25,372 nt of DNA from Alectryocaccomicrobium faecavium (GTDB lineage: Bacteria; Bacillota; Clostridia; Christensenellales; Aristaeellaceae): NCBI GenBank assembly GCA_018713425.1, contig DVOT01000205.1, positions 1 through 25,372 of the forward strand. The letters run 5' to 3'. Of this stretch, positions 1-7,828 are shown in pieces; positions within the stretch are counted from its first letter, which is position 1, and each line of letters opens with the position of its first letter. Below the pieces are notes generated by a model that searched no databases, was not told where the DNA came from, and saw only the letters and a list, made by a program, of their open reading frames with translations. The position numbers and the translations under genes were made by a program.

Positions 1-41
1 TGTCTTTCATGGGCATCCCTCCGTTTTTTCTATTATACCGC

Positions 42-70
42 TTGCGCTTTGCCGCGTCAAATAGTATAAT
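42..70 (+). promoter_or_regulatory. putative sigma-A promoter of the first secreted-protein gene
   Basis: A perfect TATAAT (65-70) lies 17 bases after TTGCGC (42-47), which matches only three of six -35 bases. Transcription would start near 77, leaving a leader of only about 13 bases that is almost entirely ribosome site. The -10 is convincing; the -35 is weak. Confidence 0.5.
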
Positions 71-89
71 AGGGGTGCGGAGGTGGATC

Positions 90-623
90 ATGAAAAAATT
101 TCTGGTTCTTTTGGTTGCTTTTCTTTTAGCGACATCCTCGTGGGGTGCGCTTGCAGATACAACGCTTATGGGAAATGGGTTTCAAATGACGCTGGGAGAA
201 GATTGGAGCACTTTGGATGCGGCGTCTCAAGCAAACGTTTCCCAGCTCGCTTCCGGCATGGCGCCCGCCGGCGCGTGCATGGCGGTCAGCGAAAATGGCG
301 CCAGTTTGTGCGCCTATATACAGCCTTCGCAAGGCATGAACATCCAGTTTATGGAACTCTTCCAGAGCGAATACGTATGGCGCATCGAAGAAGCCATCGC
401 CCCCATTCAGGTGGAAAACGTCTCTGGCACGCAAACGCTGTGCGGCGCAAACAACGTGTATTGCCTTTCGTTTACTGCGGCAGGCGTTCCCGTGGCCGTG
501 TATTATTCTTTTTCTAGCGAATCCGTGGTCACGGCGATTTTCACCAACGCGGAATCGGAAGAAATGGCGCAGATTCTTTCCACCCTTTCCATTCAAGAAG
601 TCGCTTCTCCCCCACAGTCATAA
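90..623 (+). CDS. small secreted protein, unknown function (paralogue of 3358-4059)
   Basis: I do not recognise a named family. The 177-residue product begins with a clear Sec signal peptide (Lys-Lys, a hydrophobic stretch, then cleavage probably after ALA near residue 23), so the mature protein is extracellular or wall-associated. The start at 90 is chosen because GGAGGTGG lies at 79-86, eight or fewer bases upstream, and because the signal peptide begins exactly there; an open frame further upstream adds no plausible sequence. The mature part is a single small alpha/beta-looking domain that opens with a 'F.MTLGEDW' strand and ends with '..TAIFTNAESEEMAQIL.TL', a layout also present in the protein at 3358-4059. 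That C-terminal pattern resembles small PsbP/Mog1-like secreted domains, but this is an inference from pattern only. It sits alone behind its own promoter, ahead of nrdJ. Confidence 0.75.
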   Translation: MKKFLVLLVAFLLATSSWGALADTTLMGNGFQMTLGEDWSTLDAASQANVSQLASGMAPAGACMAVSENGASLCAYIQPSQGMNIQFMELFQSEYVWRIEEAIAPIQVENVSGTQTLCGANNVYCLSFTAAGVPVAVYYSFSSESVVTAIFTNAESEEMAQILSTLSIQEVASPPQS

Positions 624-653
624 CCGTTCGCAAAAACTTGTTCTGCTGTTCCA

Positions 654-683
654 TTGACTTTGGCAAATTGATCGTGGTATAAT
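654..683 (+). promoter_or_regulatory. nrdJ promoter (extended -10)
   Basis: TTGACT (654-659) and TATAAT (678-683) are 18 bases apart, and a TG dinucleotide at 675-676 makes an extended -10. The predicted start near 690 falls inside the first NrdR box, the position expected for repression. Confidence 0.75.
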
Positions 684-696
684 CCATATATTGTGT
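681..696 (+). promoter_or_regulatory. NrdR box 1 upstream of nrdJ
   Basis: This 16-mer overlaps the end of the -10 hexamer and matches 13 or so positions of the known NrdR consensus acaCwAtATaTwGtgt, including ATATAT followed by TGTGT. NrdR is the conserved ATP-cone repressor of ribonucleotide reductase genes. Confidence 0.7.
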
Positions 697-712
697 GGAA
701 GGCATTGCATCT

Positions 713-728
713 ACACCAGATGCTGTGC
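713..728 (+). promoter_or_regulatory. NrdR box 2 upstream of nrdJ
   Basis: A second 16-mer begins ACACCAGATG and ends CTGTGC, matching about 11 of 16 consensus positions. It starts exactly 32 bases after box 1, three helical turns, which is the usual spacing of paired NrdR boxes. The spacing makes the weaker match credible. Confidence 0.65.
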
Positions 729-776
729 TTTTGCGCGCGCGATTTTTGCATAACAAGAGAATCGAGGGAGAAGACC

Positions 777-3116
777 ATGCAGGTCAGAAAGCGAAATGGC
801 AACATCGTGGACTACGACCGCGAATTCATCGTTCGCGCGGTAACGCTCGCCGCCGCTGCCGCAGGGGAACACGATAGCGCGGTGCAGCGCGTGGTAGACG
901 GTGTGGAAGAAAAAATCCGCTCGCGCAACGAGCGCGTTGTCGATATCGAAACCATCCAGGACGCGGTGGAAGAGTCGTTGTTCGAAAACGAATGTTTTCG
1001 AACCGCAAAGGCGTATATCCTCTATCGCATGGATAAGGAAAAAACGCGCGGACTGATGGAATGGAAAGACGGGCTGCTCAGCCGCGAATTCCTTTCGCGC
1101 TATAAGCACGCCCCCACTCCCATGGGCGAGTTAGGCGCTTTTGTGTATTCGCGCACTTATTCGCGCTACATTCCCGTGCTCAACCGCCGCGAGTTCTGGT
1201 GGGAAACCGTGCGGCGCGCCGTGGAATACAATTGCTCCCTCGCGCCAACCACGCGCGAAGAGGCGGAAAAACTCTACGACAACATCTACCACCTGCGTCA
1301 ATTCCTTTCCGGGCGCACGCTGTGGGTTGGAGCGACGGCGGTCTCCGAGGCGTATCCCATGGCCAATTACAATTGCGCTTTTGAGGTGATCGACGATTAT
1401 CATGCGTTCCATGATTTGTTTTACCTGCTGATGGTCGGCAGCGGCGTCGGCGTGCGCGTACTGAAGACGGATGCGGAGCAGTTGCCCAAAATCCGTACCG
1501 ACCTGGAAATCATCCATAAAGCCTATAACCCGCGCGAAAAATCCGAACGCCTGGAATATACAAACCTGGTCTTTTCCGGTGATACGGTGAACCTCGCCAT
1601 CGGCGATTCCAAAGAGGGCTGGGCACAGGCCATCGACCACTATTTCCAGATTTTGACCAACCAGGAATATTCGCGGATTCGTAGGATCGTGGTGGAATAC
1701 GATTCCATCCGTCCGCGCGGCGAACGACTAAAAGTGTTCGGCGGCACGGCCAGCGGCTATGAATCCATGTTGACCATGCTGGATAAAATCCATCGCGTCA
1801 TCCGTTCCGCCGGATTGCGCGACGGTTGCGAGCGCACGCAACTGCGCCCCATCGACTTGCTGGATATCGCCAATATCATCGGTGAAAACGTGGTTTCTGG
1901 CGGCGTGCGGCGCACTTCGGAGATTGGCCTCGTCGACCAGGACGATCCTGAATGCATCCAGGCCAAGAGCAACCTGTACCGGCAGATCAACGGCCGCTGG
2001 GAAATCGATAAGTCCATTGCCCATCGCCAGATGAGCAACAACTCGATTTTTTACCGCCGCAAGCCGACGCGGGAGCAATTGCACTGGCATCTGCAGCAAA
2101 TGCGCTTTTCTGGGGAACCCGGCTGGGTCAACGAAGAAGCGGGCAAAAAGCGCCGTCCCAATTTCTGCGGCTGCAATCCCTGCGGCGAAATCCTGCTCGA
2201 TAGCCACGGCCTGTGCAATTTGACGACGGTAAACGCGATGGCGTTTGTGCACGAAGGCGTGCTGGACGAAAAGGCACTTTTGGAAGCCCAACGGCTCAGC
2301 GCCCGCGCGGGCCTGCGCATGACCTGCCGCGAGCTCGAAATGCATCGTTGGAATCAGGTGCAGCAGCGCGACCGGCTGCTCGGCTGTTCGCTGACTGGCT
2401 GGCAGGATATGGTGAACGCCACTGGCATGGATCGAACGGAGCAAGCCGCGCTGCTCGACCGGCTGCGCGCCACAGCGCACGAAGCTGCGGAAAAGGCCGC
2501 CGCTGCCCTGGGGCTAAATATGCCCCTGCTGGTGACGACCATCAAGCCCGAAGGTACGCTATCCCTGTTGCCGACGGTTTCCAGCGGCATCCATTATTCC
2601 CATGCTCCGTTCTATGTGCGGCGCATCCGGATTTCTTCCAGCGACCCGCTCTGCCGCGTGTGCGAGGACCTTGGCTACCCCGTGTATCCGGAGGTCGGCC
2701 AGGATCCAGAAACCTGCCGCACAAAGGTTGTGGAATTCCCGGTGAAGGCGCCCGCCGGCAAAGTCAAGGGCGATGTTTCCGCACTCGAGCAGTTGGAAAA
2801 CTACAAAATGTTCATGGAGCATTACGTGGACCACAATTGCTCCATCACGGTGCATGTGCGCGAAAACGAGTGGGACGCCGTGGAAGAATGGGTGTGGGAG
2901 CACTGGGACGATGTGGTCGCCCTCTCGTTCTTGAGCTACGACGAAAGCTTCTACGAGCTGCTGCCCTATGAAGCGATTACCGAAGAAGAGTATGAGGCGC
3001 GCCGCAGCGCCATGCGTCCGTTCAATCCCTCGCTGATTTCCAAATATGAGCGCGAGGAATCCGAGCTGGATGTGGGCGGCGCGGATTGCGCTAATGGCGT
3101 TTGCCCCGTACGGTAA
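777..3116 (+). CDS. nrdJ: adenosylcobalamin-dependent ribonucleoside-triphosphate reductase (class II)
   Basis: Class II ribonucleotide reductase, 779 residues, reducing ribonucleoside triphosphates to deoxy forms with a coenzyme-B12-generated thiyl radical in the cytoplasm. The N-terminus (about residues 1-90, starting MQVRKRNGNIVDYDRE) is an ATP-cone, the allosteric activity site. The catalytic barrel shows an early active-site cysteine in NYNCAFE, the NPCGEI loop, and a cysteine in GLCNLTT. The tail ends CANGVC, a CX4C redox pair as in the monomeric Lactobacillus leichmannii enzyme, which shuttles electrons from thioredoxin. The length fits the monomeric RTPR type plus an ATP-cone. The start at 777 is chosen for GAGGGAGA at 764-771 and because the ATP-cone begins there; a longer open frame upstream would run through the promoter and operator. 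Two NrdR boxes indicate repression by NrdR. It has its own promoter and a terminator follows, so it is monocistronic. Confidence 0.95.
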   Translation: MQVRKRNGNIVDYDREFIVRAVTLAAAAAGEHDSAVQRVVDGVEEKIRSRNERVVDIETIQDAVEESLFENECFRTAKAYILYRMDKEKTRGLMEWKDGLLSREFLSRYKHAPTPMGELGAFVYSRTYSRYIPVLNRREFWWETVRRAVEYNCSLAPTTREEAEKLYDNIYHLRQFLSGRTLWVGATAVSEAYPMANYNCAFEVIDDYHAFHDLFYLLMVGSGVGVRVLKTDAEQLPKIRTDLEIIHKAYNPREKSERLEYTNLVFSGDTVNLAIGDSKEGWAQAIDHYFQILTNQEYSRIRRIVVEYDSIRPRGERLKVFGGTASGYESMLTMLDKIHRVIRSAGLRDGCERTQLRPIDLLDIANIIGENVVSGGVRRTSEIGLVDQDDPECIQAKSNLYRQINGRWEIDKSIAHRQMSNNSIFYRRKPTREQLHWHLQQMRFSGEPGWVNEEAGKKRRPNFCGCNPCGEILLDSHGLCNLTTVNAMAFVHEGVLDEKALLEAQRLSARAGLRMTCRELEMHRWNQVQQRDRLLGCSLTGWQDMVNATGMDRTEQAALLDRLRATAHEAAEKAAAALGLNMPLLVTTIKPEGTLSLLPTVSSGIHYSHAPFYVRRIRISSSDPLCRVCEDLGYPVYPEVGQDPETCRTKVVEFPVKAPAGKVKGDVSALEQLENYKMFMEHYVDHNCSITVHVRENEWDAVEEWVWEHWDDVVALSFLSYDESFYELLPYEAITEEEYEARRSAMRPFNPSLISKYEREESELDVGGADCANGVCPVR
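980..1003 (+). repeat. perfect inverted repeat inside nrdJ
   Basis: GTTCGAAAAC and its exact reverse complement GTTTTCGAAC flank a GAAT loop, within the ATP-cone coding region. There is no U-tract, so it is not a terminator. It could be chance in a codon run for Phe-Glu-Asn-Glu-Cys-Phe. Confidence 0.6.
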
Positions 3117-3137
3117 TCAGAACAATCAGAAAACTTG

Positions 3138-3185
3138 CCCGTGCCAGCTAGGAGGCTTCGGTTTCCCAGCTTGCGCGGGTTTTTT
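3138..3185 (+). terminator. rho-independent terminator of nrdJ
   Basis: Arms CCCGTGC-c-AGCT (3138-3149) and AGCT-t-GCGCGGG (3168-3179) pair with one G.U, and the top of the loop can pair further around a TTCG tetraloop. Six T residues follow at 3180-3185. Confidence 0.85.
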
Positions 3186-3264
3186 GCAGATTTTATGGTA
3201 TGCGACTTATAAAAAAGTACGTTTCAAAAGCGCAAATTTCTTCCCAATTTCCTCTTGCGACAGC

Positions 3265-3293
3265 TTGCAAATCCCGTGCTTCCATGATACAAT
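3265..3293 (+). promoter_or_regulatory. extended -10 promoter of the second secreted-protein gene
   Basis: TTGCAA (3265-3270), a 17-base spacer, then TACAAT (3288-3293) preceded by TGA, forming an extended -10. It lies 65 bases upstream of the ATG at 3358. The same TGATACAAT core is used by the minus-strand promoter at 19218-19246. Confidence 0.7.
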
Positions 3294-3357
3294 ACAAAGG
3301 GAATCTCAAGTAACCCCAAAATCAATGCCGCATATCCTGCGGCAGAGGAGGACGCTT

Positions 3358-4059
3358 ATGAAAAAGTTGCTTTCCCTTTTGCTTGCGCTCACAATGCTCA
3401 TTCTCCCTTGCGCTTTTGCCGAAAGCGCTGAGGATGCCGAGAATACGGAAGCTACGGAAGAAATCGAAGTGCAGTTGGTGGAAGACGCCATCGCGGGCCT
3501 GCGTTATAACCTGCCGGCGGATTGGATCGTTCTGAGCGCCGCCGCCATTGAGAGCCTGATCGCCGCGGGAACGGAAACGGAAGAAGTGGAATCGGCGCTT
3601 TCGGATGAACTTATCGCGCAGGTGGAAGCGCTGACGCAGAGCGGCATCAGCATGAGCATGTCTGCCGATATGCTGTCCAACGTCAATATTTTGGTCAGCC
3701 CGGCTTCGGGTATGACCACGCAAATGCTGTATGATAGCAGGGATGTGCTCCTTGAATCCTACAAGGCACAGGAATCGCAGGGGTTGACGCTGGAAAACGA
3801 TGGCCTCCTGGCCACCTTTGGCGAGCGGGACTTTATGTCCATCAGTTGCACGATGCTGGAGCAGAGCATGGACGTGTACATGTTCATTGAAAACGACATG
3901 ATGTACACCATTACATTCACCAATGCCACGCCCGAAGTGGAAGAAGTGATGCTGGGTTCCATCGAAGTCGTGCCCGTGGAAGACTCTGCTGACGAAGCCG
4001 AGGACGCCACTGAGTCCGCCACTGTAGAGACGGAAGAATCTGCTGCGCCCGAAGAATAA
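3358..4059 (+). CDS. acidic secreted protein, unknown function (paralogue of 90-623)
   Basis: Unrecognised 233-residue secreted protein. A type I signal peptide (MKKLLSLLLALTMLILPCAFA) is followed by a low-complexity acidic linker rich in Glu, Asp and Ala. The domain (about residues 40-205) opens with 'GLRYNLPADW', and closes with 'MYTITFTNATPEVEEVMLGSIEV'. The tail is again acidic (many Glu/Asp/Ser/Ala). The strand order and the closing TFTN-then-helix pattern match the protein at 90-623, so the two look like diverged paralogues on either side of nrdJ. The start is fixed by AGGAGG at 3346-3351, six bases from the ATG, and by the signal peptide; the open frame extending back to 3046 overlaps the nrdJ end and terminator and is rejected. 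Acidic ends suggest an extracellular location without membrane anchor. No enzymatic residues can be assigned. Confidence 0.75.
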   Translation: MKKLLSLLLALTMLILPCAFAESAEDAENTEATEEIEVQLVEDAIAGLRYNLPADWIVLSAAAIESLIAAGTETEEVESALSDELIAQVEALTQSGISMSMSADMLSNVNILVSPASGMTTQMLYDSRDVLLESYKAQESQGLTLENDGLLATFGERDFMSISCTMLEQSMDVYMFIENDMMYTITFTNATPEVEEVMLGSIEVVPVEDSADEAEDATESATVETEESAAPEE

Positions 4060-4074
4060 TTCATGCACAAAATG

Positions 4075-4092
4075 CCGGGAAATTTTTCCCGG
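4075..4092 (+). repeat. perfect hairpin just before the terminator
   Basis: CCGGGAAA and TTTCCCGG form an eight-pair palindrome with a two-base centre. It lies four bases before the main terminator stem and has no T-tract of its own; it may stabilise the 3' end of the upstream mRNA. Confidence 0.6.
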
Positions 4093-4096
4093 ATGG

Positions 4097-4123
4097 CCGC
4101 CGCCCCTTTAGCGGCGGTTTTTT
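4097..4123 (+). terminator. strong rho-independent terminator between the secreted protein and the rhamnosidase
   Basis: CCGCCGC (4097-4103), loop CCCTTTA, GCGGCGG (4111-4117), then six T. It ends only 15 bases before the ribosome site of the next gene, leaving no space for a separate promoter in between. Confidence 0.9.
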
Positions 4124-4150
4124 CTACCAATTTTTATGAAGGAGGCAACT

Positions 4151-6337
4151 ATGGTATTTCAAAGCGCTGAATGGATCTGGCTTTCTCAAGCTTCCACAGT
4201 CAATCAATACGCTTTGTTTCGTGCGGATTTTTGCGCAAAGGGCGCTTGCCCAGCTAGCTTGCGGATTTCCGCTGACGCGCGCTATGTGGCGTGGCTAAAC
4301 GGCGCATTTTTGGAGGCGGGACAATATGCGGATTATCCCGTGCAAAAAATATACGATGAAATCGCGCTGGATGGTTTGCTGAAGCCCGGCGCAAACCAGC
4401 TGGAAATCGGCGTATATTCGCCGGTTACCGACAGTTCGGTGTATGCTTTTGGCGCGCAGGCGGTGATCTTTGAAGTTCTGGAAGAAGGCGCTTGTATCGC
4501 TCGCAGCGGAAAAGAGATCCTTGCCTCCCCCATGCCCGGTTATGTGAGCGGTCCAGTTGATTTGATCACCGGACAAATGGGCTATAGCTTTGAATACGAC
4601 GCGCGCTTTATTCCCGAAGCGTTGGAATTCGCCCCTGCCAAAGTGCTCGAGCATACGCGCGCCTTTGCGGAAAATCCCGTGCGGCGCGTGCGCATTGGCG
4701 AGCGCAGCGCGGGCAACGTCGTGTCCCAGGGCGTTTTCTTCTGGCCGCAAAACGCCAAAACTTTGGGTCAGCGCATGCAATACGCGGCCATGGCGTTCCG
4801 CGAAAACCGCGATATGAGCGGACTAGCCGCACAACCGTCCATTCCTTGCGCTAGCGGGATTGCCTATGCCGCGGAAGAAGGCGACGGCATCTATGTATTG
4901 CTCGATTTGGGACGCGAAACCGTTGGCTATTTGGACATTGAAATCGATCTGCCTGCGGAAGCGGAAATCCTCATCGGTTGGGGCGAGCATACCGATGATT
5001 TGCGTTTGCGCACCTATGTGGGCACGCGCAATTTTGCCGCGCGCTACCTGGGAAAGGCCGGCCATCAACGATTTACCCATTTCTTCCGGCGGCTGGGCCT
5101 TCGCTATGTACAGCTCTTTGTCGCCGCGCGCGCCTTCCGCCTGGTTTATGCCGGCGTGCTGCCAACGGACTATCCGCTGCGCCATAGCCCGGCTTTGCAG
5201 ATCGCGGACAGTTTGCACGCGCGCATCGCTGAAACCTGTGCCGCCACCCTGCGCCATTGCATGCACGAACACTATGAGGATTGCCCCTGGCGCGAGCAGG
5301 CGCTCTACGCCATGGATAGCCGCAACCAAATGCTGTGCGGCTATTACGCCTTCGGCGAATACGCCATGCCGCGCGCCAGCCTGAAATTGCTGTCCCAATC
5401 GCTGCGCACGGATGGCATGCTGGAATTGTGCGCGCCCGCGCGCATCCCCATCACCATTCCTTCGTTCACTGCCATGTTCCTCGTGGAATTGCAGGAATAT
5501 GTCCTCTATAGCGGAGATCTGGATTTTGGGCGCGAAATGCTTCCCTGCGCGCGAGCCATTGCGGATGCCTTTTGCGCGCATGTGGACGAGTCCGGTTTGA
5601 TCCCTGCCTATCGCGACCAGAAATACTGGAATTTCTACGAGTGGCAGCCATATTTGGAGGGCTATGCGACGCATGAACGCGATACCGAGACTTTGCGCTA
5701 CGATGCGCCGCTCAATTGCTTTGTGAGTCTTGGCCTGGATCGCCTTGCGGCGCTCATGTCCTATCTGGGAGAAAACGGCGTCGCTTATGCGCGTTGCGCG
5801 CAAGGATTGAAAGCGGCCGTGGATGCGCGTTTTTGGGATGAGGAAGCCGGACTGTACCATTCCTTTGCCAATAGCCAGGGACAATGGCACGAGGCGGAAT
5901 TGACGCAGGCGTTGGCCGCTTTCTGCGGCGTGTGCCCGGAGCGCAAACTTGATCGCGTGCTGTCGCGTCTGGCGGACGAAAGCCTCGTCCCAGTAACGCT
6001 AGCCTATTCCATTTTTCAGTTCGAAGCGCTGCTTATGCGGCCAGAGAAGTGGTCGCGCTGGGTCTTTGGACGCATCGCGCGCGACTGGGGGCACATGCTG
6101 CACTGTGGCGCTACTACTTTCTGGGAAACGTTGAAGGGAGCGTGGGATTTCGACCGCGCTGGCAGCCTGTGCCATGGATGGTCTGCCATTCCAATTTATT
6201 TGTATTTCGCCTATGCGCTGGGCCTCAAGCCTTTGGAACCAGGCTTTTCCCGTTATTCCTTGGAGAGGGTGGACGCGGGCTTAGGCGAAACATCGGGAAT
6301 GTTTGTTCTGCCTGACGGAAAACATCTGGAATTATAA
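4151..6337 (+). CDS. alpha-L-rhamnosidase-like glycoside hydrolase (GH78 type)
   Basis: Predicted six-hairpin glycosidase of the GH78 alpha-L-rhamnosidase group, 728 residues, removing terminal rhamnose from plant glycosides or polysaccharides. No signal peptide is present, so it should act in the cytoplasm on imported oligosaccharides. The N-terminal beta-sandwich starts with the typical 'AEWIW' and continues to about residue 350. The (alpha/alpha)6 catalytic part contains EDCPWREQ (about residues 376-384), the hallmark acidic motif of the family, and later GATTFWE and SLCHGWS (about 652-678), which form the other active-site wall. The start at 4151 is chosen because AAGGAGG at 4139-4145 serves it with a five-base gap; an ATG at 4136 would overlap that ribosome site. 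It follows a terminator and has no visible promoter, so expression may depend on read-through. The exact substrate is not provable from sequence; other inverting six-hairpin activities are possible. Confidence 0.85.
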   Translation: MVFQSAEWIWLSQASTVNQYALFRADFCAKGACPASLRISADARYVAWLNGAFLEAGQYADYPVQKIYDEIALDGLLKPGANQLEIGVYSPVTDSSVYAFGAQAVIFEVLEEGACIARSGKEILASPMPGYVSGPVDLITGQMGYSFEYDARFIPEALEFAPAKVLEHTRAFAENPVRRVRIGERSAGNVVSQGVFFWPQNAKTLGQRMQYAAMAFRENRDMSGLAAQPSIPCASGIAYAAEEGDGIYVLLDLGRETVGYLDIEIDLPAEAEILIGWGEHTDDLRLRTYVGTRNFAARYLGKAGHQRFTHFFRRLGLRYVQLFVAARAFRLVYAGVLPTDYPLRHSPALQIADSLHARIAETCAATLRHCMHEHYEDCPWREQALYAMDSRNQMLCGYYAFGEYAMPRASLKLLSQSLRTDGMLELCAPARIPITIPSFTAMFLVELQEYVLYSGDLDFGREMLPCARAIADAFCAHVDESGLIPAYRDQKYWNFYEWQPYLEGYATHERDTETLRYDAPLNCFVSLGLDRLAALMSYLGENGVAYARCAQGLKAAVDARFWDEEAGLYHSFANSQGQWHEAELTQALAAFCGVCPERKLDRVLSRLADESLVPVTLAYSIFQFEALLMRPEKWSRWVFGRIARDWGHMLHCGATTFWETLKGAWDFDRAGSLCHGWSAIPIYLYFAYALGLKPLEPGFSRYSLERVDAGLGETSGMFVLPDGKHLEL

Positions 6338-6377
6338 TACAGTTCTGACGAAAATGACGGAATAGAAAAAAATAGGA

Positions 6378-6406
6378 TTGACAAATATCACTTTTTCCCG
6401 CAAAAT
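6378..6406 (+). promoter_or_regulatory. putative promoter of the export operon
   Basis: A perfect TTGACA (6378-6383) is followed after 17 bases by CAAAAT (6401-6406), four of six -10 matches. The start would be near 6413, giving a very short leader before the ATG at 6426. No terminator separates it clearly from the rhamnosidase gene, so read-through is possible too. Confidence 0.55.
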
Positions 6407-6425
6407 AAGTGCGAGGTGTTGGATT

Positions 6426-7820
6426 ATGAAAAAGGCCCTCCTTTGGATGCTCGTTTTCTTCCTTTCCTTGGGCGTATATTCTGCGCAGGCGCAAAGTGGC
6501 TTGCCCCAAGCGGCAGGCTGGCTCAATCCCGAAATTTTCGAGCGGTATCCTTCTTACTTTGTCGAGGAAACCACCGGCAAATGGCGTGTGCGCACGCTGG
6601 AAGCCGATGCGCTTCTCGACCGATTTTGGTCCGATGGCGCAGACTACGATGGCGAACTATGCATATTTTTCCCTGAGATTGAAGGGTATTTCCAAAGCGG
6701 CGTATGGATGCCGGTGCTGAGGATGTATTTCATGCAAGGTTCGCGCGAGGTACAAGCGCACGCCGTTGCATTGCGCGTGGATGAGACGGTTTACACTTTG
6801 CCGGCACACACGGCAATCGTAGAAAATGGCAGGCACGCGGCGGAAGTCGTGAGCGTGCCGTTGGGCGAATATGCCGCACAGGTGCTTTCCGCTCTTGACG
6901 AAGGGGAAGATATTTCCCTCCGGCTGATTGGCGAACGAATCTATACCCAATCTTTGGATGCGGAGAGCAGCCGCGAACGCGATGAAATCGCCTGCGCTTC
7001 CCGCGAAACGCTCGCGCCGTCCACTGCCCTCTTCGCGCAGGCGGGAATGGAAAACTACACTCTGTGGGATTTGAGCAACGCTGCTTGGGAAGCGGAGTAT
7101 GGCTACCCGTCCTCCCTGGAAATGGGCGACATCAGTTCACAACCCGTTATCGGCGAAGATGCTGTGTTGGACGATGACTTCGGCCTTATCTGCCCGGATG
7201 ATCGGGATGAAGCTGCCGTTGCCGCTCAGGAAATTCTCATCGAGGCTGGATTTTTGAGTGGAGAAGCCGCCAACACTTTTGATGACGAGGCCGTTGCCGC
7301 CACGCTACGCGCGCAGCGGTTCTTTGGCCGCATTGAAACCGGCTGCATGGATATCGGTCTGATCCGCGCATTGCGCGGCGGCGCGGCGCTGGAAACCGAA
7401 GAAACTGTGGCGGCGGAAGCGGGCTTGGTGGGAGAAAGTGTGGAAATCTTCTTGGAACGCTATTGGTTTGCTCAGGCATATCATCCCATGGCTGCGCCTA
7501 CTTCCATTCACGCCGTTTCCAACCGCGATAATGTGTTTTTCCTTGCCGACGGCTGGATCCGTAACGTTTCAAGCGATCAACTCAGGCTGTTCACCGATTG
7601 CACGGCGCGCGTTGTATACAACGGCGGTGCTAGCTTTGACGCTACGCTTTCTTGCGAGCGCGATGCGCAGACGCAATTTGATTCCACGCTGATTCCCCTG
7701 GCGCAGACCCGCCTAGTGCTCAGCGCAGAGATACCGCGCGCGCTGGCGCTGGAAGCGGATGCGCAGTGGCAGATTGAATTCCAAGTAGGAACCGAAACTT
7801 TGGCTTATGCCATTCAGTGA
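6426..7820 (+). CDS. secreted protein with peptidoglycan-binding-like repeat, first gene of the export operon
   Basis: Unrecognised 464-residue secreted protein. A Sec signal peptide ends near residue 22 (SAQA, then QS). The central part is acidic and alpha/beta. About residues 258-315 ('AVAAQEILIEAGFLS' ... 'TFDDEAVAATLRAQRFFG' ... 'DIGLIRAL') follow the periodicity of the PG_binding_1 three-helix fold: a helix with the LQ-like pair, a Gly turn, an FD-x-x-T/V-x-x-A helix, and a final short helix. The C-terminal 110 residues look like a beta-rich module. The start at 6426 is preceded by GAGGTG (6413-6418) and begins the signal peptide. It lies eight bases ahead of the first adaptor gene and shares its operon, so a role in the envelope assembly of the exporter, or as an accessory that touches the cell wall, is inferred. 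The PG-binding match is by pattern only. Confidence 0.7.
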   Translation: MKKALLWMLVFFLSLGVYSAQAQSGLPQAAGWLNPEIFERYPSYFVEETTGKWRVRTLEADALLDRFWSDGADYDGELCIFFPEIEGYFQSGVWMPVLRMYFMQGSREVQAHAVALRVDETVYTLPAHTAIVENGRHAAEVVSVPLGEYAAQVLSALDEGEDISLRLIGERIYTQSLDAESSRERDEIACASRETLAPSTALFAQAGMENYTLWDLSNAAWEAEYGYPSSLEMGDISSQPVIGEDAVLDDDFGLICPDDRDEAAVAAQEILIEAGFLSGEAANTFDDEAVAATLRAQRFFGRIETGCMDIGLIRALRGGAALETEETVAAEAGLVGESVEIFLERYWFAQAYHPMAAPTSIHAVSNRDNVFFLADGWIRNVSSDQLRLFTDCTARVVYNGGASFDATLSCERDAQTQFDSTLIPLAQTRLVLSAEIPRALALEADAQWQIEFQVGTETLAYAIQ

Positions 7821-7828
7821 GGTTGCAT

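Noticed and set aside
624..776. Cobalamin riboswitch ahead of nrdJ
   Set aside because: The mRNA leader is only about 85 bases, too short for the full B12 aptamer, and no B12-box-like sequence is visible; NrdR boxes explain the region.
4823..5890. 355-codon minus-strand open frame inside the rhamnosidase
   Set aside because: It is an antisense shadow in GC-rich coding DNA, with no ribosome site or family resemblance; the plus-strand frame has clear GH78 motifs. The same applies to long antisense frames in nrdJ, the permease and the exporter genes.
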